DNA of 64,000 bases from Cytobacillus sp. NJ13 (GCA_030348385.1 JAUCFP010000006.1:3809501-3873500); one strand, 5' to 3'. Positions 33,462 through 42,935 are shown, numbered from the stretch's first letter. Notes: generated from the letters alone by a model not told the origin. Translations and numbers: made by a program.

Positions 33462-34889
33462 ATGGGAAAAGATATTTGTTTTGATTCTGCACGCAATCTT
33501 GCCAAGGCGATACAGGACCGGGAATTATCCGTCCGGGAAGTGATGGAAGCACACCTGTCACAAATTCAGCGAGTAAATCCAAAGGTAAATGCAATCGTGT
33601 CTCTTAATGAGGAATTGGCGCTAAAGGAAGCAGACAAGGCGGATAAAATGCTGGATGCAGGAAAGCCGGCCGGCCCTTTCCATGGACTGCCCATCGCGAT
33701 TAAGGATACTCACAATGCTGTTGGCTTTCCGGCAACAAGCGGATCCCTAATCTACCGGGACAATTATCCAAGTGCGGATGATCTGATTGTTGAAAGACTG
33801 AGGAAGGCAGGCGCGATAGTGATTGGAAAAACAAACGTTCCTGAATTTGCTGCAGGGTCTCATACCTTCAATAAGCTGTTTGGCGCTACCAGAAACCCAT
33901 ATGATCTAAGCAAATCAGCGGGCGGAAGCAGCGGGGGAGCAGCTGCTGCAGTGGCAAGCGGAATGATCCCTTTTGCGGATGGAAGCGATATGGGCGGATC
34001 GCTGCGGAACCCTGCCAGCTTTAACAATGTGGTTGGGCTGAGAACTTCCCCTGGGCGTATCCCACTTTCAAGAACAGCGCTCTATTCGCCTCTGGCTGTG
34101 CAGGGGCCAATAACACGGAATGTAGATGACGCCTTTTTTATGCTGTCTGTGATTGCCGGACCTGATGGCCAGTCCCCGCTTTCCATTGAAGAGCCAGGAT
34201 CCAGGTTCCTGGAGCCGGTTCAGCTTGATATTAAGGGTTTGCGCATCGCGTATTCTGCTGATTTTGGAGGTCTTCTTCCAGTCGAGCCGGAGGTGAGAAG
34301 CAACCTTGAAGAACAGGTAAAAGTCTTTGAGGATCTTGGGTGCATAGTGGAAGAAGCATGCCCGGATTTAACGGAAGCAGATGAAGTTTTCCAAGTGCTT
34401 CGAGCATGGGAGTTCGAGCTATCTTATTCTGAAATCTTTGAGCGATACAGTGAAATGATTAAACCGAGTGTCATCTGGAACATTGAAAAGGGCAGAAGCC
34501 TGAGCGGTCCGGATTTAGGACGTGCCGAGCGGCTCCGGGCGCTTTTATATAACCGTATGAGTGAATTTTTTAAGCAATATGATTCGCTGATGCTCCCAGT
34601 GAGCCAGGTTACAGCATTTGATGTGAATATTGAATATCCAACAGAAATCGATGGCGTAAAAATGGAGAATTATATTGACTGGATGAGGTCCTGCTATTAC
34701 ATTTCCGCAGCAGGTAACCCATCTGTCTCCATCCCGAGCGGATTTACTGCAGAAGGCATCCCGATTGGCCTGCAAATTGTCGGACCGCACAGAGCTGACT
34801 TTGAGGTCCTAAGAATCGGGCGGGCCTTTGAACGGGCTACAGGGTACGGAAAAAGGCGACCGAAGATTGCTATTGAACAGACGATATAA
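33462..34889 (+). CDS. Amidase-signature enzyme
   Basis: This 475-residue amidase-signature (AS) family enzyme has the catalytic lysine in GLPIAIKDTHN (residue about 78), the glycine-serine core SAGGSSGGAAAAVASG, and the nucleophile region FADGSDMGGSLRNPASFNNVVGLR, so the Ser-cisSer-Lys triad is intact. Members hydrolyse amides to acids and ammonia; GatA-type glutamyl-tRNA amidotransferase needs partners that are absent here, so this is a catabolic amidase. The ATG at 33462 follows GTGAGGAGCGGT. It sits behind a terminator, so it may have its own promoter, but it clearly belongs to the same amide-degradation neighbourhood. Confidence 0.88.
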   Translation: MGKDICFDSARNLAKAIQDRELSVREVMEAHLSQIQRVNPKVNAIVSLNEELALKEADKADKMLDAGKPAGPFHGLPIAIKDTHNAVGFPATSGSLIYRDNYPSADDLIVERLRKAGAIVIGKTNVPEFAAGSHTFNKLFGATRNPYDLSKSAGGSSGGAAAAVASGMIPFADGSDMGGSLRNPASFNNVVGLRTSPGRIPLSRTALYSPLAVQGPITRNVDDAFFMLSVIAGPDGQSPLSIEEPGSRFLEPVQLDIKGLRIAYSADFGGLLPVEPEVRSNLEEQVKVFEDLGCIVEEACPDLTEADEVFQVLRAWEFELSYSEIFERYSEMIKPSVIWNIEKGRSLSGPDLGRAERLRALLYNRMSEFFKQYDSLMLPVSQVTAFDVNIEYPTEIDGVKMENYIDWMRSCYYISAAGNPSVSIPSGFTAEGIPIGLQIVGPHRADFEVLRIGRAFERATGYGKRRPKIAIEQTI

Positions 34890-34897
34890 AGAGTCGG

Positions 34898-34932
34898 AGC
34901 TGCTTCCTCATGGGGAGCTGCTCTGTTTATTT
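34898..34932 (+). terminator. Probable terminator after the amidase gene
   Basis: GAGCTGCTTCC pairs with GGGAGCTGCTC with one mismatch and one G-U, followed by TGTTTATTT. Confidence 0.6.
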
Positions 34933-35045
34933 CCAGCGGTCGAAACCTGCCATTTGCCAGTGTAGAAATAAATCTTTTCCTGGGAAATTAGCTGTGAAAT
35001 TGTCGATAAGAGCCCTCTGAAGACGAAAAACCCTGAATCACAGGG

Positions 35046-35234
35046 TTGACAGGTCCCTATATTTCTGAAATAATAATAACCAATTAAATACTGGTACCTT
35101 TAATTCAGTCCCGTGAGGCTGACAAGGACAGCGGAAGTATGATACCAAGGGGTGAGGTGCAGCCTGCCCTGGGGTTCTTCATGCAGGAAAAAGGCTTCTT
35201 GTCGGAAAACGGCGAGAAGCCTTTTTCTTTTTCC
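35046..35234 (+). promoter_or_regulatory. Promoter and PyrR-type attenuation leader of codBA
   Basis: TTGACA (35046) and AATAAT (35069) are spaced by 17 bases and form a good SigA promoter. The leader contains AGTCCCGTGAGGCT at 35107-35120, a full match to the PyrR RNA-binding loop consensus ARUCCNGNGAGGYU. A terminator follows at 35187-35234 (AAAAAGGCTTCTTGTC paired with GGCGAGAAGCCTTTTT, then a T-tract). In Bacillus, PyrR with UMP binds this loop, frees the terminator and stops transcription, so uptake and deamination of cytosine should be shut down when pyrimidines are plentiful. The A+T-rich stretch before it (34933-35045) shows no gene. Confidence 0.85.
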
Positions 35235-35294
35235 ATGCACTTACTATCGAAGATCCTTCGGTACCAGTTTCAAAACTCGATTGGAGGAATTGGT

Positions 35295-36563
35295 ATGAAA
35301 AAAGTAGATTTGGATTTTTCGTTAGAAGCGGTACCTCAAGGGCATCGCAATGGTTTCTGGAAAATGCTTGTGGTGATGCTCGGCCTAACCTTCTTCTCAG
35401 CCAGCATGTGGTCAGGCGGAACGCTTGGAACAGGATTAACGTTCATTCAATTTATAGGAATCGTTCTGGCAGGCAACTTGATTTTAGGGGCTTATACAGG
35501 AGCCCTTGCTTATATCGCCGCAAAAACTGGCTTATCAACACACCTGCTTACCCGCTATGCATTCGGTGAAAAAGGATCTTACCTCTCTTCCTTCTTGCTG
35601 GCTGCGACTCAGGTTGGGTGGTTTGGCGTTGGGGTAGCGATGTTTGCGCTGCCGGTTCAGAAAGTAACAGGAATTGATGCGTATCTCCTGATTGCAGCAG
35701 CAGGTCTGCTGATGACAGGCACAGCCTTCTTCGGCATGAAGGCTCTGGCCATCTTGAGTTTCATAGCTGTACCTTTAATCACTATTCTGGGAAGCTTCTC
35801 CGTTTTTAAAGCGACAGAAACAGCAGGCGGCCTGGAAGGGCTTATGCAATATCAGCCAACAGAGGCCATTAGTCTGGCAGCGGCTTTAACGATTTGCGTA
35901 GGCTCGTTTATCAGTGCAGGTACGCTGACTCCGGACTTCACGCGATTCTCAAATACAAAGCGTTCTGCAGTAGTATCAACAGTCATCGCCTTCTTCATCG
36001 GAAACTCTATCATGTTCCTCTTTGGTGCAATCGGTGCAATCGCAACAGGGCAATCGGATATTTCAGAAGTCATGTTCATCCAAAAGCTGATTTTCCCGGC
36101 AATTCTGGTTCTTGGTTTAAATATCTGGACAACAAACGATAACGCTTTATATGCATCAGGCTTAGGGTTTGCGAGCATTTTAAAGATCCGAAAAGGAAAG
36201 GTTGTCATCTTCAACGGGATTATCGGAACGATTGCGGCCATGTGGCTGTACAACAACTTTGTCGGATTCCTGACGATTCTGGGATCGACACTGCCATCCA
36301 TCGGGGCTATCATCTTAGCAGATTACTTTATCGTGAATCGCGGAGAGTATAAGAAGTTTGCAGATATGAATTTTAAGGCTGTTAACTGGATCGCAATCCT
36401 AGCCTGGGCAGCCGGCGTGGCTGCGGCAAATTTTGTGCCGGGAATCCCGCCAATCAACTCGCTGTTAGGATCAGCCGTAACATTTGTCCTGGTATCAAAA
36501 TTGGCTGCTGCTTTACAAAGTAAGGAAACAGTCAGGGAAGGGGAATTAGGAAGTGATTATTAA
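35295..36563 (+). CDS. codB: Cytosine permease
   Basis: The ATG at 35295 follows TTGGAGGAATTGGT; a longer frame running back into the leader is not real because it spans the attenuator. The 422 residues have about 12 membrane spans and the NCS1 permease signature [23 protein letters not shown] near the N-terminus, as in E. coli CodB, later [14 protein letters not shown] and ADYFIVNRG. It should import cytosine with a coupling ion. It overlaps the cytosine deaminase gene by 11 bases, so the two are co-expressed and translationally coupled. Confidence 0.92.
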   Translation: MKKVDLDFSLEAVPQGHRNGFWKMLVVMLGLTFFSASMWSGGTLGTGLTFIQFIGIVLAGNLILGAYTGALAYIAAKTGLSTHLLTRYAFGEKGSYLSSFLLAATQVGWFGVGVAMFALPVQKVTGIDAYLLIAAAGLLMTGTAFFGMKALAILSFIAVPLITILGSFSVFKATETAGGLEGLMQYQPTEAISLAAALTICVGSFISAGTLTPDFTRFSNTKRSAVVSTVIAFFIGNSIMFLFGAIGAIATGQSDISEVMFIQKLIFPAILVLGLNIWTTNDNALYASGLGFASILKIRKGKVVIFNGIIGTIAAMWLYNNFVGFLTILGSTLPSIGAIILADYFIVNRGEYKKFADMNFKAVNWIAILAWAAGVAAANFVPGIPPINSLLGSAVTFVLVSKLAAALQSKETVREGELGSDY

Positions 36564-37818
36564 AAATGCAAAACTAAGAGGTCGGGAAGGCTTTTGGAAT
36601 ATAGCGATAAAAGACGGAAAGATTCATAGCTTATCACAAGGGGAAGCGGAAGCGGGCCAGAAAATTCTTGATGCTGCAGGATCCCTGGTTTCGGCACCAT
36701 TTATCGAGCCTCATATTCACCTGGATACTACCCTAACAGCCGGAGAGCCGGAATGGAATCAGAGCGGAACATTATTTGAAGGCATCCAAAGATGGGCACA
36801 AAGAAAAGAAACCCTGACACATGAAGATGTAAAAACAAGGGCCAAAACGGCACTAAAATGGCAGATTGCGCAGGGAATCCAGCATGTCCGCACCCATGTG
36901 GATGTAACAGATCCAAGTCTGACTGCATTAAAAGCACTTTTAGAAGTAAAAGAAGAAATGGCTGACTATGTGGACATCCAGCTTGTAGCCTTCCCGCAGG
37001 AGGGAATCAATTCTTATCCAAGCGGCGCCGAGCTCATGGAGGAAGCGCTGAAAATGGGGGCTGATGTGGTAGGAGGCATTCCTCATTTCGAGTTCACAAG
37101 GGAGTATGGCGTTGCTTCAATGAAAACGGCCTTTGATCTTGCAGAAAAATATGACCGCCTTGTTGATATCCATTGCGATGAAATCGATGATGAACAGTCG
37201 CGCTTTGTGGAAGTTGTGGCTGCGGAAGCCTATGAACGCGGATTGGGCAGCCGGGTAACAGCCAGCCATACAACGGCAATGGGCTCGTATAATGATGCTT
37301 ATACCTACAAGCTGTTCAGACTGCTAAAGCTATCAAACATTAATTTTGTCGCCAACCCGCTCGTAAATATCCATCTGCAGGGGCGCTTTGATACGTACCC
37401 GAAGCGCAGAGGGATTACAAGAGTAAAAGAATTGCTCGAAGCAGGGCTAAATGTAAGCTTCGGCCATGACGACATCTTTGATCCATGGTATCCGCTTGGC
37501 ACCGGCAATATGCTGCAGGTGCTCCACATGGGCATCCATGTGTCACAGCTGATGGGCTATGAGCAAATTGTTAACTCTTTTGACCTGATTACAAATAATA
37601 GTGCTAAGACATTAAATATTGAAGAGAAATACGGAATTGAAGCTGGGAAACCGGCCAACCTGATCATTCTTGATGCGGAAAATGAGTATGAAGCGATCAG
37701 GCGTCAGGCGGCTGTCAGGTATTCCATAAGAAATGGAAAAGTAATTGCTGAAACGAAACCCAGCCAGACATCTGTGATGTTTGGTGAGGCAAAAGAGAAT
37801 GTGAACTTTCATAAATGA
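36553..37818 (+). CDS. codA: Cytosine deaminase
   Basis: The GTG start at 36553 lies inside codB and gives [19 protein letters not shown], which aligns with the start of CodA. The 421-residue metal-dependent amidohydrolase has the first metal pair in [15 protein letters not shown], the third histidine in [12 protein letters not shown] with its catalytic glutamate, [11 protein letters not shown], and the final aspartate in [12 protein letters not shown]. It deaminates cytosine to uracil and ammonia. Uracil then feeds UMP salvage, consistent with the PyrR leader upstream. It may also accept isoguanine or related bases, as known for the family. A strong terminator follows. Confidence 0.92.
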   Translation: MIIKNAKLRGREGFWNIAIKDGKIHSLSQGEAEAGQKILDAAGSLVSAPFIEPHIHLDTTLTAGEPEWNQSGTLFEGIQRWAQRKETLTHEDVKTRAKTALKWQIAQGIQHVRTHVDVTDPSLTALKALLEVKEEMADYVDIQLVAFPQEGINSYPSGAELMEEALKMGADVVGGIPHFEFTREYGVASMKTAFDLAEKYDRLVDIHCDEIDDEQSRFVEVVAAEAYERGLGSRVTASHTTAMGSYNDAYTYKLFRLLKLSNINFVANPLVNIHLQGRFDTYPKRRGITRVKELLEAGLNVSFGHDDIFDPWYPLGTGNMLQVLHMGIHVSQLMGYEQIVNSFDLITNNSAKTLNIEEKYGIEAGKPANLIILDAENEYEAIRRQAAVRYSIRNGKVIAETKPSQTSVMFGEAKENVNFHK

Positions 37819-37825
37819 TAGATAA

Positions 37826-37861
37826 AAGACTGGCTCAGGCTGACTGAGGCAGTCTTTTTTT
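37826..37861 (+). terminator. Terminator of codBA
   Basis: AGACTGGCTCAG pairs with CTGAGGCAGTCT (one mismatch), followed by seven T. Confidence 0.9.
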
Positions 37862-37962
37862 ATGCTGCAAGGACACTAACCATATATTTATTAGTTTCCA
37901 AATGATAGTTTTATTTAACTAATAAACGATAAATAAAACTATTATAAAAAATCGAAAAGTTA

Positions 37963-37976
37963 TGTAAACGTTTACA
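37963..37976. promoter_or_regulatory. CcpA cre site upstream of the peptide-binding lipoprotein gene
   Basis: TGTAAACGTTTACA is a perfect palindrome and full match to the cre consensus TGWNANCGNTNWCA. It lies 223 bases ahead of the next start codon in a very A+T-rich 337-base stretch (37862-38198) with no gene. It suggests carbon catabolite control of the downstream gene, although a LacI-family protein other than CcpA could also bind it. Confidence 0.65.
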
Positions 37977-38198
37977 AAATATATGTTGAAGAACCTGAAT
38001 AGAATAAATGCCAATAATAAAAATTTCGACTCTAAAAATATAGTAGAATATTTCGCTAATCTAAGATATACTAATTTTTATTAAAAAATATGAAAAATCT
38101 AAAAATAAAATCTAGTCAGTAATTTTTTTACTAAGGGAAATAGCGGACTGCACTCTTGCATCTCCGCTTACATAAAAAACACAAGGGGGAAAATACCG

Positions 38199-39815
38199 AT
38201 GAAAGGCAAGTCTTCATTAGTTTTAAGCATTTTACTGATTCTTTCATTGCTGCTTTCAGCATGTTCCGGCAGCAGTGAAGAAGCATCAGGCAACAGCAGT
38301 GAACCAAAAGAGGGAGGTTCATTAATTTATGCTCGGGGTGCTGACGCTATTGGGCTGGACCCAATCAATGTTACGGATGGAGAATCTATTCGTGTTACAA
38401 GCAATATCTTTGAAACCTTGTTTGTTTATGATGAAAATCTTGAAGTCCAGCCAGGCTTAGCGGAATCTCACAAAGTATCTGATGATGGACTGACCTGGAC
38501 CATTACCCTTAAAAAGGGCATTAAGTTCCAGGATGGAACGGATTTTAATGCAGATGCAGTCGTGTTTAACTTCGACCGATGGATGGATCCCGAAAACCCC
38601 TACCATAAAGGGGATTTTCCATACTATCCGTTCTTATATGGGGGCTTTAAAGGCGATCCAAACCATAAAATCGAGTATGTAAAAGCAGTGGATGAATCAA
38701 CAGTTGAGTTTAAATTAACTGAAAAGACAGCTCCGTTTATCAGCTACTTAGCTATTCCTATGTTTGGAATTGCCAGTCCGGCAGCGATTGAAAAGCATGG
38801 CGACAAGTTCTATGAAAATCCAGTAGGAACAGGTCCTTTCGTATTTGAAAGCTGGAAGCATAATGACAAAATTGTACTGAAAAAAAATGAAAAGTATGCA
38901 GGAGATGGGCCATATCTTGATGAGCTGATATTCAGAGTTATCCCTGACAACTCTTCACGCCTGACTGCACTTCAAGCTGGTGAAGTGGATATCATCGATG
39001 GCTTAAACCCTGACGATGCGACAACCATTGAAGCCGATTCACAGCTTAGTCTTGTAAAGCGCCCAAGCTTTAACATTGGCTACATGGTTCTCAATACACA
39101 AATGGCACCTTTCGATGATGTAAAAGTACGTCAGGCAGTAAATATGGCTATTGATAAACAAGCCATTGTAGATGCTTTCTATAATGGCTATGCAGAGGTA
39201 GCGAAAAATCCATTCCCATCAGTGCTTTGGGGCTATAATGACAGCATTGAAGACTACAAGTTCAATGTGGAAGAAGCGAAAAAGCTATTGGCAGAAGCAG
39301 GTTATCCAGATGGATTCAAAACCCAGATTTGGGCAATGAGCAACCCGAGACCATATATGCCGCAGCCGATGAAAGTGGCGGAAGCCATTCAGGCTGACCT
39401 GAAGAAAATCGGCATTGAAGCGGAAATCGTTACCTATGAATGGGCGACGTATCTTCAAAAGTCAGGAAACGGGGAACATCCAATGGGATTATATGGCTGG
39501 ACAGGCGTTATGGCCGATCCGGATAACTTCCTATTTCCGAACCTGAGTGCAACCAATACTGATAAACCTGCCAGCAACCGTGCGTTCTATGAAAACGAAG
39601 AATTTACGAAGCTATTGCAGGATGCTCGTGTAACATTTGATCAGGACGAACGTGCAAAGCTTTACGAGCAGGCTCAGGAAATTTTCCACAAGGATGCCCC
39701 GTGGGTGACTCTTGCTCATACAACACCGCCAATTGCAATGGCGGGCTATGTCCAGGGATTCACTGCACACCCAATGGAAGATGATGATTTTACTAAGGTT
39801 TACCTGACGAATTAA
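38199..39815 (+). CDS. ABC transporter substrate-binding lipoprotein (peptide/nickel/opine class)
   Basis: This 538-residue lipoprotein has a signal peptide with lipobox LLSAC (cysteine at residue 22), a serine/glutamate-rich linker, and an SBP_bac_5 body: GGSLIYARGADAIGLDP, VTSNIFETLFVYDENLEVQPGLAESHKVSDDGLTWT and LKKGIKFQDGTDFNADAV. This is the DppA/OppA class, which binds oligopeptides, opines, nickel chelates or glutathione. No permease or ATPase genes are adjacent, so it must use components encoded elsewhere. The M42 aminopeptidase gene that follows and the upstream amidase cluster suggest that peptides or amide compounds are the ligand. Confidence 0.88.
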   Translation: MKGKSSLVLSILLILSLLLSACSGSSEEASGNSSEPKEGGSLIYARGADAIGLDPINVTDGESIRVTSNIFETLFVYDENLEVQPGLAESHKVSDDGLTWTITLKKGIKFQDGTDFNADAVVFNFDRWMDPENPYHKGDFPYYPFLYGGFKGDPNHKIEYVKAVDESTVEFKLTEKTAPFISYLAIPMFGIASPAAIEKHGDKFYENPVGTGPFVFESWKHNDKIVLKKNEKYAGDGPYLDELIFRVIPDNSSRLTALQAGEVDIIDGLNPDDATTIEADSQLSLVKRPSFNIGYMVLNTQMAPFDDVKVRQAVNMAIDKQAIVDAFYNGYAEVAKNPFPSVLWGYNDSIEDYKFNVEEAKKLLAEAGYPDGFKTQIWAMSNPRPYMPQPMKVAEAIQADLKKIGIEAEIVTYEWATYLQKSGNGEHPMGLYGWTGVMADPDNFLFPNLSATNTDKPASNRAFYENEEFTKLLQDARVTFDQDERAKLYEQAQEIFHKDAPWVTLAHTTPPIAMAGYVQGFTAHPMEDDDFTKVYLTN

Positions 39816-39826
39816 GGACAATTTCA

Positions 39827-39868
39827 TTTCCGGATGCCCCTGCAGATGCGGGGGGATTCTTTTTATTT
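39827..39868 (+). terminator. Terminator after the peptide-binding lipoprotein gene
   Basis: ATGCCCCTGC pairs with GCGGGGGGAT (one mismatch, one G-U) around AGAT, followed by TCTTTTTATTTT. Confidence 0.7.
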
Positions 39869-39885
39869 TAAAGGAGGGTTACATT

Positions 39886-40953
39886 TTGTATGAATTATTA
39901 AAAGGCCTGTGTGATATTGTGGGGCCCAGCGGTTTTGAACAGGATGTTCAAAGATTTATCTTAAATGAAGTGAAGGATTATGTAGATGAATATCACGTTG
40001 ATTCAGTAGGGAACCTGATTGTGAAAAAGAAAGGGAATAATCCGGATTTTCCTTCTTTAGTCATTGCAGCTCACACCGATGAAATTGGGTTTATTGTAAA
40101 AAAGATTGAAGACAATGGGTTAATTCGATTTGAAAAATTAGGCGGATTCGATGACCGTATTCTTTTATCATTGCCAGTTAAGGTCCGTTCTGAAAAAGGC
40201 ACTGTGGACGGAGTGATTGGAACCATTTCAGCCCACTATGTGAAATGGGATGATCCAAAGCGCATATCCAGCCACCGTGATCTTTATATTGATATCGGAG
40301 CCCGTACAGCAGAAGAAGCTATGGAAATGGGAATCAAAGTTGGACAGCCCATCAGCTATGGCACAGAGTTCAAAAAAATAGGAAATAACCGCGTTATTGG
40401 CAAAGCTTTGGACGACCGGGCAGGCTGTGCATTATTGATCCGCTTACTTCAAAACATCGGAGGAAATGGGGCACAGCATGGCGACATCTACGGGTCTTTT
40501 ACTGTTCAAGAGGAAGTTGGCTTGAGAGGTGCTTCCGTTGTATCTGCTGCCGTAGATCCTGACTTTGCGCTGGCCCTTGATACAACGCCAGCCAGCGACA
40601 CATTTGATGTCCTGATGACAGGCACGAGAATCCTTGGCAGCGGCCCGTGCATCAAAATCGCTGATAAATCACTGATTGCCCATCCGCTTGTCACTCAGCA
40701 CCTCGAAAAAGTGGCCGCAGAAGGGAATATTCCATATCAGTATGAAGTCTTCATGGGAATCGGAACAGATGCTGGAGCCATACATATGACAAATAAAGGC
40801 GTCACAACAGGTGTTATCTCGATCCCGTCCCGCTATACTCATACACCTATTGAAGTAGTCGACCTGGATGATATGGAGAACTCCTACAAACTGCTGCACG
40901 ACTTTGCTGTGACATTGGATCAGCTGAAGGGAAAGACGTTTTTAGATACTTAA
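39886..40953 (+). CDS. M42-family metallo-aminopeptidase
   Basis: The TTG start is supported by AAAGGAGGGTTACAT. The 355 residues carry the two-zinc-site signatures of M42 enzymes (YsdC/FrvX/glutamyl aminopeptidase type): IAAHTDEIGFI (first histidine), the HRDLYIDIGA segment, ALDDRAGCALLIRLL (bridging aspartate), FTVQEEVGLRGA (catalytic glutamates), LALDTTPASD and SRYTHTPIEVVDLDD (last histidine). It trims N-terminal residues from peptides in the cytosol and usually forms a dodecamer. It may process peptides imported through the preceding binding protein. It is followed by a strong terminator. Confidence 0.9.
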   Translation: MYELLKGLCDIVGPSGFEQDVQRFILNEVKDYVDEYHVDSVGNLIVKKKGNNPDFPSLVIAAHTDEIGFIVKKIEDNGLIRFEKLGGFDDRILLSLPVKVRSEKGTVDGVIGTISAHYVKWDDPKRISSHRDLYIDIGARTAEEAMEMGIKVGQPISYGTEFKKIGNNRVIGKALDDRAGCALLIRLLQNIGGNGAQHGDIYGSFTVQEEVGLRGASVVSAAVDPDFALALDTTPASDTFDVLMTGTRILGSGPCIKIADKSLIAHPLVTQHLEKVAAEGNIPYQYEVFMGIGTDAGAIHMTNKGVTTGVISIPSRYTHTPIEVVDLDDMENSYKLLHDFAVTLDQLKGKTFLDT

Positions 40954-41001
40954 TCGTTTAAGGCAGGTTCTTTCAGAAGAAAAAACCGGCATTAGCGGCC
41001 T

Positions 41002-41030
41002 GGCAGTGAACATTACTGCCGGGTTTTTTT
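41002..41030 (+). terminator. Terminator after the M42 peptidase gene
   Basis: GGCAGT and ACTGCC form a hairpin, and an outer arm AAAAAACCGGCA upstream at 40980 can extend pairing with TGCCGGGTTTTTTT. A run of seven T follows. Confidence 0.88.
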
Positions 41031-41144
41031 GCTTTGGCAAAGTAAAATCAATCAAACATTTGATTGAACCAGGGAAAACCCTCGCAAACACTGCATTCTC
41101 GGATGAGGAAAATACTAAATAATTTCATAATTTAGTATTTTAAC

Positions 41145-41173
41145 TTGAAATTATAGCGCTTACATAGTATATT
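41145..41173 (+). promoter_or_regulatory. SigA-type promoter with cre-like spacer
   Basis: TTGAAA (41145) and TATATT (41168) are spaced by 17 bases. Between them TTATAGCGCTTACA (41151-41164) matches the CcpA cre consensus at all but one defined position. It drives the hydroxy-acid operon beginning at 41220. Confidence 0.6.
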
Positions 41174-41189
41174 TGAATACGTATTCAAA
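41172..41189. promoter_or_regulatory. Operator 1 of the LacI-type regulator
   Basis: TTTGAATACGTATTCAAA is an 18-bp perfect palindrome overlapping the end of the -10 hexamer and the expected transcription start. A nearly identical site lies at 42947-42966, and a LacI-family gene is in the same cluster. Confidence 0.75.
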
Positions 41190-41219
41190 AAGTAGAAATT
41201 TCAGAAAGTTGGTGAGCAA

Positions 41220-42155
41220 TTGGAGAGAATAGCTGTACTTGGGTGCGGCACGATGGGCCATTCTATTGCGCTTAATGCGGCCTGGGCCGGATTAAATGTA
41301 AAGATGCAGGGCATCAGTGAAGCCGACCTGGAACAGGGCTGGACCAATATGCTGAAAAAGCTTGAGGTTATGCTCGATAACGGTATTTTATCCGATTCGG
41401 AGGCTGCCCAAATTCAGGAAAATATTAAAATGACCGTATCTGTTGAAGAAGCGGTCACGGATGCTACTTTTGTAATTGAAGCTGTACCGGAAAACATTCA
41501 ATTAAAGATTGACTTATTTAAGCGTCTTGACGCTCTTTGTGCTCCCGATGTCATTCTGGCCAGCAATACTTCCGGCCTCAGTCCAACGGAGATTGCTTCT
41601 GAGACAGCATATCCGGAACGGACAGTGGTGACACACTTCTGGAATCCGGCTCATCTGATTCCTCTCGTAGAGGTCGTACGGGGTGAGAGAACTGGCGATG
41701 AGGCAGTAGAAAGGTCGTTTCAGCTTTTAAGGCAAATGAAGAAAAAGCCGATTGAAGTGAAAAAAGAGATTCCCGGTTTTGTCGGAAATCGCCTTCAATA
41801 TGCCCTCTTCCGCGAAGCCCAGTATCTTCTGGAGGAAGGCATCGCGAGCAAAGAAGATATTGATGATGCAGTTACTTACGGCATTGGGCGCAGGCTGCCG
41901 GTTTCAGGCCCATTGATGACAGCCGATATGGGCGGACTGGATGTCTTCTCGGCCATCTCTGACTATCTGTTCCAGCATTTATCCAGTGCTGAGGGCTCCC
42001 TGCCGATTTTAAAGAAGCTTGTAGAGGAACAGAAGCTCGGCGATAAATCGGGTGAAGGCTACTACAAGTGGGATGAAGCTTTTTCCAAACAGTACAACCA
42101 GAAGAGGGAAGCTGAGCTGATTCGCTTTTTAAAGAAGGATTTAGCAATCCAATAA
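41220..42155 (+). CDS. 3-hydroxyacyl-CoA dehydrogenase-family NAD-dependent dehydrogenase
   Basis: The TTG start follows GTTGGTGAGCAA. The 311 residues have an N-terminal Rossmann domain (VLGCGTMGHSIALNAAWAG, residues about 5-24; VIEAVPENIQLKIDLF; LASNTSGLSPTEIA; VVTHFWNPAHLIPLVEVV with the catalytic His-Glu pair) and a C-terminal helical domain (KKEIPGFVGNRLQYALFREAQYLL). The family includes 3-hydroxybutyryl-CoA, L-carnitine and L-gulonate 3-dehydrogenases. The CoA-handling partners (thiolase, hydratase) are missing, so a free 3-hydroxy acid is more likely than an acyl-CoA. It leads an operon with an SDR and a HisD-like gene, behind a palindromic operator. Confidence 0.85.
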   Translation: MERIAVLGCGTMGHSIALNAAWAGLNVKMQGISEADLEQGWTNMLKKLEVMLDNGILSDSEAAQIQENIKMTVSVEEAVTDATFVIEAVPENIQLKIDLFKRLDALCAPDVILASNTSGLSPTEIASETAYPERTVVTHFWNPAHLIPLVEVVRGERTGDEAVERSFQLLRQMKKKPIEVKKEIPGFVGNRLQYALFREAQYLLEEGIASKEDIDDAVTYGIGRRLPVSGPLMTADMGGLDVFSAISDYLFQHLSSAEGSLPILKKLVEEQKLGDKSGEGYYKWDEAFSKQYNQKREAELIRFLKKDLAIQ

Positions 42156-42173
42156 AGCTGATGGAGGAATGGC

Positions 42174-42935
42174 ATGAAGAACTTTCCTGACCTGGAGAAT
42201 AAATCGGTGATCGTGACGGGCGGAAGCAAAGGGATCGGAAGGGATATCGCCCTTTCCTTTGCAGAGAACGGAGCGAAGGTTGTGATCGTGGGGAGAAATG
42301 AAGAGGCTCTGCAGCAAACAACCGAAGAACTGAGAAAAATGAATCCTAACAGTTTTTATGTTTCCGCTGATTTAAATAAAGTTTCAGAGATTCATAGAAT
42401 GACAGAAGCGGCCGTTGATTATATGGGCTCTTTTGATGTACTGATCAATAACGCGGGAATTAACCGGGCCAAGCCTGCTATGGAAGTGACAGAAGAGGAT
42501 TGGGACCTGACGCTTGACACCAATTTGAAGGCAGCCTTCTTCTGCAGCCAGAAAGCAGCCGAATATATGATCCCGAATCAATCCGGCAAGATTGTCAATA
42601 TTGCTTCCCAAATGGCCTTTGTCGGCTATTTCAAACGGGCGGCATATTGTGCCAGCAAGGGCGGCATGGTGCAGCTGACGAAAGCGCTTGCGGTGGAGTG
42701 GGCCTCCCATGGGATTAATGTGAACGCAGTCGCTCCGACCTTTATTGAAACGGAGCTGACTTCAAAAATGTTCGAAGACAAGGAATTTGAAAAGGAAGTC
42801 TACAGCAGGATTCCGCTTGGAAAGCTTGCGGATGCCGAGGATGTTTCCGCTGCCACCCTATTCCTTTCTTCCAATCTATCAAAGTTTATTACAGGCGATA
42901 CGATAAAAGTAGATGGCGGATGGACAGCCATTTAA
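42174..42935 (+). CDS. Short-chain dehydrogenase/reductase
   Basis: This 253-residue classical SDR has the cofactor motif TGGSKGIG (residues about 15-22), the aspartate/asparagine turn in VLINNAGINRAKP, the catalytic serine in IVNIASQMAFVG, and tyrosine-lysine in YCASKGG. The segment FITGDTIKVDGGW closes the fold. It oxidises or reduces a hydroxy or keto group with NAD(P). It lies 18 bases after the dehydrogenase gene with a GATGGAGGAATGGC ribosome binding site. The second operator lies between it and the HisD-like gene. The substrate is probably one of the hydroxy-acid intermediates handled by its neighbours. Confidence 0.88.
   Translation: MKNFPDLENKSVIVTGGSKGIGRDIALSFAENGAKVVIVGRNEEALQQTTEELRKMNPNSFYVSADLNKVSEIHRMTEAAVDYMGSFDVLINNAGINRAKPAMEVTEEDWDLTLDTNLKAAFFCSQKAAEYMIPNQSGKIVNIASQMAFVGYFKRAAYCASKGGMVQLTKALAVEWASHGINVNAVAPTFIETELTSKMFEDKEFEKEVYSRIPLGKLADAEDVSAATLFLSSNLSKFITGDTIKVDGGWTAI

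Noticed and set aside
35139..35294. N-terminal extension of the cytosine permease by 52 codons
   Set aside because: The extension runs through the PyrR loop and the leader terminator, while the ATG at 35295 has a proper ribosome binding site and matches the start of CodB.
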